From positions 1 through 25,480 of the forward strand of contig JAPOZE010000167.1 of assembly GCA_026706225.1 (NCBI GenBank): 25,480 bases of DNA, written 5' to 3'. This DNA comes from Acidobacteriota bacterium (GTDB lineage Bacteria; Acidobacteriota; Terriglobia; Versatilivoradales; Versatilivoraceae). Below are positions 14,745 through 21,290 of this stretch, one piece after another (within the stretch, counting starts at the first letter, position 1; each line of letters opens with the position of its first letter). Below the pieces are notes generated by a model that was given only the letters and a program-made list of their open reading frames with translations, made no database searches and was not told the origin of the DNA. The translations under genes were made by a program, and so were the position numbers.

Positions 14745-16370
14745 TCAGGCGCTCCACACCCCTCCCTCCGGTTCCGCAGGAATCCAGACCGAGAGCCAGG
14801 TCCGGCCCCGGTCGATGCGGATGCGGTTTTTGGGGATGGGGGCGGTGGCCCGCTCCAGCAACGCTTGGCGGTGGTCCATGGCGTTCACAAAGCCGCCGTA
14901 GTGGGCGAGGCACTCCTGGTCGTTGGTCCGGACGGCCTGCTCGATGCGGCGGATGACCTGCTCCTCCTCCGGGGACAGGGGCCGGAACTCGGCCTCGGGC
15001 CCCGGGCGGGACCAGCGCCGCAGGACCTTTTCGGCCCGCTCCTGCCGGAGGTCGTCGCGGGCCACCGCGACCACGTGCACCGGGTGGTCTTGTGCGCGTA
15101 GCGCGGCCCAGAGCCGGGCGTGCTCCACCCCCCACGAGAGCAGCTCCGAGTCGGTGTCCCGGCCGGGATCGACGTAGACGAAGGTCGCCCGGTCCTCCTC
15201 CAGGGCCAGGGGGAGCTTGCGGGGGAAGTAGCGGCTCCGTCCCTGGGCGTGGCCGGCATAGTGGCGGCACGGGAACAGCCGCCGGGAAAGGCCCAGCGCC
15301 TGCAGCGCCCAGACCTTCTCCCGCCCGGTGGGAAGCCACCGCTGATGTGGGTGATCGAGGACGTAATCGAGCGAGAGCAGCCGGCGGACGAAGCGCAGGG
15401 CGCGGGTACGCCGGCAGCGGAAATGGGCGCAGAACTGGGCGCGGGTGAACCAGCCGCCGTGGCGGCAGACCAGGGCGATCCACTCGGCCACGGGACCGTG
15501 CCAGCCGAAGCGCTCCAGCACGTCGGCGCCCGGCGCCGGACGGGGCGGTCCCAGAGCGGGGCGCGGAGGGGAGAGCAGCATCGGGGCAACTTGGCGGATC
15601 CGGATTCTCGGCGCCTCCAGGACGCCGGGACGGACGGAGGATGGCTCGTCGGTCCGCTCCTTGAGCTCGCGGCCGGCGGCGAGCAGGGCCTCGCTCATGC
15701 GCCAAGCGTCGGCAGCAGCCCCGACCAGTTCCCGAGGATCGGACTCCAGGAGCTGGATCCAGCGGTCGGTGTAGAACTCCCCATGGCGCTGTGCGCCGGG
15801 GAACCGGTCCTGCGGCGGCAGGACGATCCGGTCCTTTCCCAGGTGGTAGCAGGCTTGGTCGCCGGGTTCGTGGCGGCGGTCCACGCCGCTGGCCGCCAGG
15901 AGGCGCTCGACCCGATCGTAGACCGCCCAGGAAGGCGAGGTCCGGTCGTCGCGTAGCGGGAGGAACAGGCCCCCGGCCTGCTCGACGTTGAAAAGAGCGG
16001 CCGAGCCCTCTTCGGAGCCATCCTCCGCCGGGGGGCTCTCCGGCGAAGGGGAATCAAGATTCTGGGCCGGGAGGCTGAGGATGCCCGTCCGGTTCTTGGG
16101 GATCCGGCCCCCGGCGGCTTTGATCCGGTCCCGGGTGCCCCAGCGGGGGTCCGAGTATCCCCGCTCGACGGCCCAGCAGAGAAGATGCAGTCCCTGGACC
16201 CCGGCGTAGGACTGGTGGGAAGGGAAGCGCTCGGGCCAGATTCGGTACTCGGAGGGCTGGTGTTGTTGCCAGGGGGACCGGCGGTTCCGGAGCTGGTCGA
16301 GGACCCGCAGGACGGAGGACTCCAGGACCGGGCGGGGTTCGGGGGGTGGGACTCGGCGGCGCCAGAACAT
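14745..16370 (-). CDS. ArdC-like N-terminal domain protein with C-terminal DNA-binding-type region
   Basis: This 541-residue protein starts at ATG 16370 behind GGAAGAGGTG. Residues ~25-95 resemble the ArdC/DUF1738 antirestriction domain: LDQLRNRRSPWQQH, then YAGVQGLHLLCWAVERGYSD and PRWGTRDRIKAAGGRIPKN. A disordered acidic linker follows. Residues ~140-215 resemble the ArdC C-terminal region (YHLGKDRIVLPPQDRF), but the HExxH expected after it is replaced by a YTDRWIQLL stretch, so protease activity is unlikely. Residues ~300-400 look like a winged-helix unit (GGWFTRAQFCAHFRCRRTRA), with KLPLALEEDRATFVYVDPG and VVAVARDDL downstream. ArdC proteins are plasmid-borne and bind DNA. A role in plasmid biology is inferred; the C-terminal half is unassigned. 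Confidence 0.65.
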   Translation of the reverse strand: MFWRRRVPPPEPRPVLESSVLRVLDQLRNRRSPWQQHQPSEYRIWPERFPSHQSYAGVQGLHLLCWAVERGYSDPRWGTRDRIKAAGGRIPKNRTGILSLPAQNLDSPSPESPPAEDGSEEGSAALFNVEQAGGLFLPLRDDRTSPSWAVYDRVERLLAASGVDRRHEPGDQACYHLGKDRIVLPPQDRFPGAQRHGEFYTDRWIQLLESDPRELVGAAADAWRMSEALLAAGRELKERTDEPSSVRPGVLEAPRIRIRQVAPMLLSPPRPALGPPRPAPGADVLERFGWHGPVAEWIALVCRHGGWFTRAQFCAHFRCRRTRALRFVRRLLSLDYVLDHPHQRWLPTGREKVWALQALGLSRRLFPCRHYAGHAQGRSRYFPRKLPLALEEDRATFVYVDPGRDTDSELLSWGVEHARLWAALRAQDHPVHVVAVARDDLRQERAEKVLRRWSRPGPEAEFRPLSPEEEQVIRRIEQAVRTNDQECLAHYGGFVNAMDHRQALLERATAPIPKNRIRIDRGRTWLSVWIPAEPEGGVWSA

Positions 16371-16575
16371 GAGAATCGCACCTCTTCCGGGAGCGCGGGT
16401 CCGGAACCAGGATCTCGTGGATTGAGAATACACCCCGGAGAAAACCCTTGTCGGGATCTTCCCTGGCGGCTGGAGATGGATTCGTCGGCCGTGGAGATCC
16501 GGCGATGGTGGCTTCCGGGCGCGCTTCCTGGATACGACCGGACCGGCCGTCCCCGGTGGAGGGCTGGATCAGAGA

Positions 16576-16662
16576 GCCCGGGTGGCGAAACCGGCAGACG
16601 CGCGGGACTTAAAATCCTATGGAGGTTCTCCCTCCGTGTGGGTTCGACTCCCACCCCGGGCA
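16576..16662 (+). tRNA. tRNA-Leu (anticodon UAA)
   Basis: An 87-base class II tRNA. The acceptor stem is GCCCGGG / CCCGGGC with discriminator A. The anticodon loop is CTTAAAA (UAA) and the anticodon stem carries one weak pair. There is a long variable arm GGAGG-TTCT-CC(C)TCC and a T-arm GTGGG-TTCGACT-CCCAC. CCA is not encoded. The layout matches bacterial tRNA-Leu(UAA). It sits directly upstream of the plasmid-type origin region; tRNA 3' ends are common integration targets, but I find no second copy of its 3' end in the window. Confidence 0.93.
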
Positions 16663-16862
16663 CTCTTTGAAAGCCGCTCGCCCACAGGCAGCCTAGGATA
16701 TTGGAAGCCTGCTCCCTTCCCTTGCAGGCGATCTCTGGATGTCTCGGGTGGGACCGCGCTGTGGCGGGTGAGGTCCAGATTTCTCCCCTCTTGAGGTTTT
16801 GAACAGGCTCGCCGCTCCTACTACCTGTAACTAACTAGATGTTCTTAACTACCTGAAGATGA

Positions 16863-16938
16863 AGTGATCCCGTTTGTCCGTATGATTTCGTGAGGAGTGA
16901 TCCCGTTTGTCCGTAGAGGAGTGATCCCGTTTGTCCGT
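16863..16938 (+). repeat. Three iterons, AGTGATCCCGTTTGTCCGT
   Basis: Perfect 19-bp direct repeats occupy 16863-16881, 16896-16914 and 16920-16938. Start-to-start spacing is 33 and 24 bp. Copies 2 and 3 are also preceded by GAGG. They are probable RepA binding sites. Only three copies and lack of uniform spacers exclude a CRISPR array. A partial match (AGTGATCC) lies at 17963-17970 near the 5' end of repA. Confidence 0.85.
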
Positions 16939-16966
16939 GGAAAACCCCCTCCTCAATGTGGAAAAC
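16936..16966. promoter_or_regulatory. Pair of DnaA-box-like sites
   Basis: CGTGGAAAAC overlaps the end of the third iteron and TGTGGAAAAC follows about 20 bases later. Both are one or two changes from the DnaA box TGTGGATAA. Their position beside the iterons supports an origin; binding is not demonstrated. Confidence 0.45.
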
Positions 16967-16979
16967 GGGTGTCCGATGG

Positions 16980-17924
16980 CTAGCCTGCCGCCGGGATCTT
17001 CGGCCTCGACGGCTTGAGGATGAGCACCCCGCGTGCCGTTCCGTACTGCAACTCAGGCCAAGCCTCTTTGATCTTCTTCAACTCGCGGAGGCATTTCGCG
17101 CGGAAGTTGCGGACGGTGAACTTGTCGCCTGCCTTCGAGGGGTGCGCGCCGAACTGGCGGTAGAGGTCACGCCAGGAGATTGTCGTTACCTTTTTCAAGG
17201 TGAACGTCCGGTAAGTGAGCCACATATACAAGTCCAGGCCCAGGGAGGAACGCTTGATCGCCCTCAGGATGTTCATGTCCAATGGGACCGGCCGGAGGAT
17301 GATTTCCTGGAAGAGCTTTTCCCCAAGCTCAATCTTGCTATCCCATAGCATGGGGTCATGGGGACGCTTCACGTCCCACCAGAACTCTCCCCGGTCCGCT
17401 ACGCGCGAAGCGATAAATCGCTTCACATCCCTCCGCTCCTCGATCAATTCAATCTGACAGCCAAACAGGCGCTCCATTTGGTTCCGCAACCGCCGTCGCA
17501 TCGCGCCTCCGCCGTCGTAGACGCCGACCTTACGCATGAACTCGGAGAGCGAGCGACCAAGTACGAGGGTCCGGCTGCGGGTTCGCACGGCCTCCGTGCA
17601 GACCCATGCCAACAAGAGACGAGGTAAGTTGCCGTAGGGGAGCCGGTTGTCGATCCCTGCCGTCATGCCGAGTGTATACGGGCCATTGACTCGCTTGTAC
17701 TGAAGCCTCCGACCTGGGTTGGTGCGAGGAAGCGAGCACAACGCCATCAGCCGCGCCATGAACCCGAGGTCCGGTTCCATCTCGCGGACGGTGACCAGAC
17801 AATCGACTTGGCGGGCGAGAGTCCAGTGATGGAAGGACTGAGGCGTGGGCACCGGCCAGTCGTTCCACTCGAAGGCGGCCTTCATCTTTCGGTACTCGGA
17901 TTTTCGCTTGTGGGAAGGGTTCAC
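16980..17924 (-). CDS. repA: Plasmid replication initiator, RepA_C family
   Basis: This 314-residue protein starts with GTG 17924; no good ribosome site is visible, and an internal ATG about 15 codons in is an alternative. The segment PYGNLPRLLLAWVCTEAVRT followed by SRTLVLGRSLSEFMRKVGV, RRRLRNQMERLFGCQIEL and LGLDLYMWLTYRTF matches the plasmid RepA_C replication proteins known from broad-host-range plasmids. It would bind the iterons that lie 42 bases beyond its stop and recruit the host replisome. The frame is intact. Its upstream region, however, is occupied by a decayed integrase fragment from 17978 onward, so its native promoter may have been replaced. Confidence 0.88.
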   Translation of the reverse strand: MNPSHKRKSEYRKMKAAFEWNDWPVPTPQSFHHWTLARQVDCLVTVREMEPDLGFMARLMALCSLPRTNPGRRLQYKRVNGPYTLGMTAGIDNRLPYGNLPRLLLAWVCTEAVRTRSRTLVLGRSLSEFMRKVGVYDGGGAMRRRLRNQMERLFGCQIELIEERRDVKRFIASRVADRGEFWWDVKRPHDPMLWDSKIELGEKLFQEIILRPVPLDMNILRAIKRSSLGLDLYMWLTYRTFTLKKVTTISWRDLYRQFGAHPSKAGDKFTVRNFRAKCLRELKKIKEAWPELQYGTARGVLILKPSRPKIPAAG

Positions 17925-17977
17925 AGTGCCAGTTTCCCATGAGGGGCAGACACCCAGAGAAAAGTGATCCTAGCCTT

Positions 17978-18223
17978 CGAGAGATTCCCATCCGGGTCGG
18001 CCTGGACGAGTGGATCGAGGAGTACATGCAGGTCGCCGGGTGGCCCACCAACCTGACGCCTCATTCCTTCCGCGTCATGGTCGTGACCGCCTTGCTTTCG
18101 CAAAACATCCCCGTCGAAGAGGTCCCGCACCTGGTCGGGCACTCCCACCCGTCCACTACCCAGCTCTACGACCGGCGGCGGTGAAGGATCAACCGGAGCA
18201 TCGTCGAACGCATCCATTTCTGA
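17978..18223 (+). pseudogene. Decayed tyrosine recombinase fragment
   Basis: The translation REIPIRVGLDEWIEEYMQVA, then LTPHSFRVMVVTALLSQNIP, VGHSHPSTTQLYDRRR, stop, RINRSIVERIHF is a relic of the integrase at 8492-9478 (REIPVRIDLDEW, HSFRVLVVTDLL, NLVERISV). The N-terminal two thirds are absent. About 40 residues are deleted between YMQVAG and TNLTPHSF, and an in-frame TGA at 18182 replaces the CGA-type Arg codon after YDRRR. It cannot be active. It points away from repA and begins 54 bases from the repA start. Confidence 0.88.
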
Positions 18224-18488
18224 CTGTAATCCGAGCCAGTCGGGATCCAGGGGTCCGGTGGCAAGAAGAATCCCGCCGTCCCGCTCGCTCCCCTGGCGGA
18301 GCCTGGACGTCGCCAGATCCCCTATGCTTTGCCCTTCATGCCGGCCTTGCAGGCCAGCATAGGCTGTCTACAGGCCTCGAATTTTCGGAAATTCCGGGAA
18401 ATCCCCTCAAATCGGCCGGAGGAGCCGATTACGCCCGCTTCCCGCCGTCAGAGAGCTTCGCACGAGGACGGCTAGCCCGCATCTCTCA
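18224..18488. other. Intergenic stretch before the intron
   Basis: No gene is recognised. It contains an imperfect hairpin (GCCGGCC-TTGCA-GGCCAGC near 18341) and ends with CTAGCCCGCATCTCTCA, the likely 5' exon of the group II intron that follows. Confidence 0.35.
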
Positions 18489-19173
18489 GTGCGCCGTGGA
18501 AAGGCGCTTTCTCCCAGCGGGTGCGAAACCCGCCCGGCAACTGTCGCTCCAGCCGGTAGCAGTCGGAGCGGTTCATGGAGGCAACGATATGGACTGAAGC
18601 TCTCCGATGTCAAAGGGTCGCGTTAGGCGACTCAGCGAGTCCGCAGGCCGCAACGTGTGAACGCTGAGCAGGCCTCGAAACGGGTAATGCGGAAGCCGAC
18701 CCGCCTGAGAAACGGGGAAGGCTGGCAGCGGTCGGGAAGCGAGCGACGCGAGCACCGGCCGGTTCCGCCGGGGTAATGGCGGTGGCATGTGGGCAAGAGG
18801 GAGAGGGTAGCAACACGGGAAGCCCCGCCGGTGGCGTGGCACGCGTCAACCGGGAACCCGTGAGGGCCAGCCTGGGCCGTCGGGGTGGCGGAGAGGCCCG
18901 TAGTACCGGAGAAGCCGGGTAACGCCGGTGGAGGGAAGGGGCCTTGGTTCGAGAGCCGCGTTGGACGGGGGAAAGGACGTGAAGACTGGTGAGAACCTAG
19001 CAGCTTCAGTGAAAGTTCGGAGACTCCAGAAGACGCTCCATGCGAAAGCGAAGGAGGCTCCGGGCTTCCGGTTCTACTCGCTGTCGGACAAGGTGTGGCG
19101 GGCGGACGTGCTCCGTGTGGCCTGGCAGGAGGTCCGTCGCAACGGCGGCTCGGCCGGGGTGGATGGGGAGACA
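18489..19173 (+). mobile_element. Truncated group II intron (5' half)
   Basis: The sequence opens with GTGCGCC, the canonical GUGYG-type 5' end. About 490 bases of GC-rich, hairpin-dense RNA-like sequence follow (for example GCGGGTGCGAAACCCGC near 18518), with no plausible protein. The 5' end of an intron-encoded reverse transcriptase gene comes next. The element ends abruptly near 19173. The catalytic RT core, maturase region and ribozyme domains V and VI are absent, so it can neither splice nor move. Confidence 0.8.
18979..19173 (+). pseudogene. N-terminal fragment of group II intron reverse transcriptase
   Basis: A GTG at 18979 behind GGGGGAAAGGAC opens VKTGENLAASVKVRRLQKTL, then HAKAKEAPGFRFYSLSDKVW, RADVLRVAWQEVRRNGG and SAGVDGE. 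That is the standard opening of LtrA-type group II intron proteins (RLQ..L..KAK....RFYSLYDKV.R.DVL..A...V..NGG..GVDG). The match stops right after GVDGE; the following residues are unrelated. All catalytic motifs, including YADD, are missing. Confidence 0.85.
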
Positions 19174-19222
19174 CATCGTGTTGGAAATCTTCGGTTTCCG
19201 GAACCACGATGACGTTAGGCAT
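19174..19222 (-). pseudogene. 5' stub of an unrecognised gene cut at the intron end
   Basis: An ATG at 19222 sits behind a near-perfect AGGAGGAGAAG site. It reads MPNVIVVPETEDFQHDV on the minus strand before running into the truncated intron, antisense to the RT fragment. The excellent ribosome site suggests a real gene start whose body was deleted at the junction. The open frame continues through intron DNA but has no coding character there. It lies downstream of the coiled-coil gene at 19276-19554 on the same strand. Confidence 0.4.
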
Positions 19223-19275
19223 CTTCTCCTCCTCGAATTTTTTGGGAGTTCGCAACAATTCTGCCTGAGAGGACC

Positions 19276-19554
19276 TCAGGCGACGTTTCGGCGGGTGATC
19301 GCTTCGCGTAGGCCTTCCAGCAGACCTTCGAGCTTGGCCTGGCCGTGCTCAAGTCGGGCCACGCGCCCATCCAGGCGCTCCAAGTCCTCGCGGAGCCGAG
19401 TCTCCATCCGATCCATCCGGGAGCCCAGCCGTTTCACGTCTTGGCGCACGTCGTCGCGTAGTTGTGCCACGTCCTGGCGCGTGAGGCGGTGCAGGTAGAG
19501 CATGAGAGCGATGATGACGGCGGGGGGAAGCCACAGGGCAAGTTCATGCGACAT
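19276..19554 (-). CDS. Small membrane-anchored coiled-coil protein (member C)
   Basis: This 92-residue paralogue of the 678-923 product starts at ATG 19554 after TTAGGAGAAACCG. It has an N-terminal membrane helix (WLPPAVIIALMLYLHRL) and a long charged coil (QDVAQLRDDVRQDVKRLGSR, then MDRMETRLREDLERLDGRVA). It ends with the shared tail AKLEGLLEGLREAITR. It is one coil block longer than its paralogue. Its upstream leader (ATCTCCAG-ACCGATCC in plus orientation, 19581-19596) resembles that of the gene at 20712-20939. It probably oligomerises at the membrane; the function is unknown. It lies between the intron remnant and the partition genes. Confidence 0.8.
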   Translation of the reverse strand: MSHELALWLPPAVIIALMLYLHRLTRQDVAQLRDDVRQDVKRLGSRMDRMETRLREDLERLDGRVARLEHGQAKLEGLLEGLREAITRRNVA

Positions 19555-19626
19555 CGGTTTCTCCTAAGGACAAGGATAGCATCTCCAGACCGATCCTACT
19601 GTGCTCCCCATTGTTGCTTCGCCACT

Positions 19627-19664
19627 TTGACACATTTCCACATTTCCTATAATGTGGAAATGTG
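19627..19664 (+). promoter_or_regulatory. parA promoter and overlapping operator
   Basis: A consensus TTGACA (19627-19632) and TATAAT (19648-19653) are separated by 15 bases. A 14-bp perfect inverted repeat, CACATTTCCACATT (19631-19644) and AATGTGGAAATGTG (19651-19664), overlaps the promoter and the GTG start at 19662. Transcription would begin only a few bases from the start codon, giving a leaderless or nearly leaderless message. The repeat is a strong candidate operator for autorepression by the ribbon-helix-helix partner. Confidence 0.75.
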
Positions 19665-20306
19665 ATTATCTCTTTTCTCAACCAGAAGGGCGGCGTGGGG
19701 AAAACCACACTCGCAGTGAATGTCGCCGCCGAGCTGGCGGGAATCGCGCCCAACGTCCTCTTGATCGACGCTGATAAACAAGGGTCCGCTTCCACTTGGG
19801 CCAGTTTGCGGGAGGATACAGATTTCAAGGTGATCTCCCTCGCTCGCGAGAACATGGCGCGAGACGCCATGCGCCTCGCGGCGGATCATGCCTATACTGT
19901 GATCGACGGCCCGCCTCATGCCGAATCCATCGCCCGCTCCTGCATCATCGCGTCCGATCTTGTGCTCATGCCCATCGAGCCCAGCGGCCTCTCCACCTGG
20001 GCCAGCGATCTGACGGTCCGCCAGGTCCAGCAAGCCCAGGATTTAAAAACCCTCAAATGTGGTTTTGTGATTTCCCGCAAAATAGCCAACACCATCATCG
20101 GCCGCGAGATCCGCACCATGGCCGTCGGTTTGAGTATCCCCATCCTGAACAGCGAAATCTCCCAACGAGTCGCCTACGCTGAAAGCCTGACCATGGGCCA
20201 GACCATTTTCGAGTGGGCTCCGGAGAGCCCCGCTGCCGAGGAAATCACGAATCTCACACAGGAGATCCTGAACCATGAGCAAGAAATCGTTTCAGAACGT
20301 GCCTAG
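19662..20306 (+). CDS. parA: ParA-family partition ATPase (small, type Ib-like)
   Basis: This 214-residue Walker-type ATPase starts with GTG 19662. The deviant Walker A is KGGVGKTT (residues 9-16), followed by [14 protein letters not shown] (~34-47), [11 protein letters not shown] around 80-90 and a LMPIEPS strand. The absence of an N-terminal HTH places it with the short type Ib ParA/ParF proteins that segregate plasmids together with a small DNA-binding partner. The frame is complete. The stop overlaps the next gene, and promoter and operator are tightly packed upstream. With repA and the iterons about 3 kb away, it marks a plasmid backbone. Confidence 0.92.
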   Translation: MIISFLNQKGGVGKTTLAVNVAAELAGIAPNVLLIDADKQGSASTWASLREDTDFKVISLARENMARDAMRLAADHAYTVIDGPPHAESIARSCIIASDLVLMPIEPSGLSTWASDLTVRQVQQAQDLKTLKCGFVISRKIANTIIGREIRTMAVGLSIPILNSEISQRVAYAESLTMGQTIFEWAPESPAAEEITNLTQEILNHEQEIVSERA

Positions 20307-20550
20307 ACCCCAACTCCTGACCGATCGGTCCATCGAGGCGTTTGAAAGGTCCGGACCCGGGCACGCGGCGGCGGGGTTCCCAACTCCGGTCGAGATCCGA
20401 GCAGAGCCGAAAAAACGGCTCAGCATCGATCTTCCCGCCTCCACCCACCGTCGGTTCAAAACGGCCTGCAGCGCCACTGGACGGAAAATGGTCTCTGAGA
20501 TCCGGGGCTTGATCGAAGCTCGTTTAGTGGAACTGGAGCGGGAGATCTGA
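20275..20550 (+). CDS. Ribbon-helix-helix partition partner (ParG-like)
   Basis: A 91-residue protein starts with ATG 20275, preceded by AGGAG and lying inside the 3' end of parA (32-base overlap), so the two are translationally coupled. The N-terminal half is polar and probably flexible. Residues ~47-90 ([20 protein letters not shown], then [18 protein letters not shown]) form a strand-helix-helix unit typical of RHH DNA-binding proteins. In type Ib cassettes such partners bind the centromere, stimulate the ATPase through a flexible N-terminus and repress their own promoter. The 19631-19664 inverted repeat is the likely target. Confidence 0.82.
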   Translation: MSKKSFQNVPRPQLLTDRSIEAFERSGPGHAAAGFPTPVEIRAEPKKRLSIDLPASTHRRFKTACSATGRKMVSEIRGLIEARLVELEREI

Positions 20551-20711
20551 CCACATCGAGTCTACCGCTACGCATCCTCAATTACCGTTACTTTGAGTAT
20601 GGCGCGGGAGACGTTTCGCTAAGCGATCCGCCGAGGATCCGGTCGCCCCAGATCAACAGCGCCACATCTCGGCATGGCACAGAGACCCCATATTTACCCG
20701 GAAGCGGGATG

Positions 20712-20939
20712 CTACTGAGTCACCCAGTCTAGGAACTTGTTGATCAGAACAGCACCACCAGCGATGGAAATGCCGATGCGCCAGATGTCAGCTTTGAGAA
20801 TGGCAAGGTCCTGCTTGGTTGCCAGATCAGCATCCGAGCGACTGATCGCAGCCACGACCGCCTCAGCCTGCCGAGATTCCATCCCGGCATTTTCAAGCTG
20901 CTTGATCGTGGCGTGAGTATCGAGAGTGTAAGTAGTCAT
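20712..20939 (-). CDS. Small DUF1640-like coiled-coil protein (member D)
   Basis: A 75-residue protein starts at ATG 20939 after AAGGAAGG; longer readings of the frame lack this site. It has the family order: ATIKQLENAGMESRQAEAVV, AAISRSDADLATKQDLAILK and a C-terminal hydrophobic helix (IGISIAGGAVLINKFLDWV). The coil is very short compared with usual DUF1640 proteins. A TATACT -10-like hexamer lies about 90 bases upstream (21027-21032, read on the minus strand). It is convergent with the partition operon. Function unknown; probably a membrane-attached oligomer. Confidence 0.8.
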   Translation of the reverse strand: MTTYTLDTHATIKQLENAGMESRQAEAVVAAISRSDADLATKQDLAILKADIWRIGISIAGGAVLINKFLDWVTQ

Positions 20940-21290
20940 GGGAGCCTTCCTTTGAAGAACTGAACCATCAGCACCCCTTCTCTCTGCACAGACACACCGG
21001 AGAAACCAATCTCCAACACCGATCCCAGTATACCCTCGTGCCGATGAATCACCCAGCACCCGAAAACCCGTCAGAGGACCGATCCTCAACCAGCAATGAC
21101 ACTCGGCCTCGTCAGTTTCGAGGCGCCGTGGGCACTCAAAAAAGGAGCCACGGAGGGAGGTCACCTCGACAACTCCGGAGAATTTGGAGGCCTTCCTTTT
21201 TTTGGGGGGGGGGGGGGGAAAGTTGGAAAGTTTGAATCTGGATTTGGACTGGAATTTTAAGGACCAGGGAAGGGGAAAATAAAGTCTGAA
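20940..21290. other. Divergent intergenic region with a poly-G tract
   Basis: This holds the leader and promoter of the coiled-coil gene on the minus strand and the upstream region of the secreted protein gene on the plus strand. A T7-G15 run lies at 21197-21218. Beyond the tract the bases to 21290 are unusually A/G/T rich for this window (GGAAAGTTTGAATCTGG). No other gene is evident. Confidence 0.5.
21197..21218 (+). repeat. Homopolymer tract T7G15
   Basis: Seven T's are followed by fifteen G's, ending 72 bases before the TTG start at 21291. G tracts of this length are unstable by slipped-strand mispairing and in known cases change promoter spacing or reading frame of surface-protein genes. 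Assembly or base-calling error is the other explanation for the exact length. Confidence 0.85.

Larger units (their letters stand above)
16796..16975. other. Putative plasmid replication origin (oriV)
   Basis: This is a relatively AT-rich segment (16796-16860, with two ACTACCTG and repeated AACTA strings). Three direct copies of a 19-bp iteron follow, then two TGGAAAAC sites. It lies just past the 3' end of repA. Iterons, DnaA-like boxes and an AT-rich stretch together are the usual parts of an iteron-controlled theta origin. It also contains nothing else coding. Confidence 0.75.

Noticed and set aside
14554..16663. Long alternative minus-strand frames (383 and 322 codons) and plus-strand frames over the ArdC-like gene
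   Set aside because: Their translations are Pro/Arg/Ala-rich and unstructured. The 541-residue frame has recognisable domain segments and a ribosome site.
16863..16938. Possible CRISPR array
   Set aside because: There are only three 19-bp repeats with gaps of 14 and 5 bases, next to repA and DnaA-like sites. These are iterons.
18928..19212. Reverse transcriptase of a diversity-generating retroelement or retron
   Set aside because: The N-terminal sequence and the preceding GTGCG-led structured RNA fit a group II intron. No template/variable repeat pair was seen.
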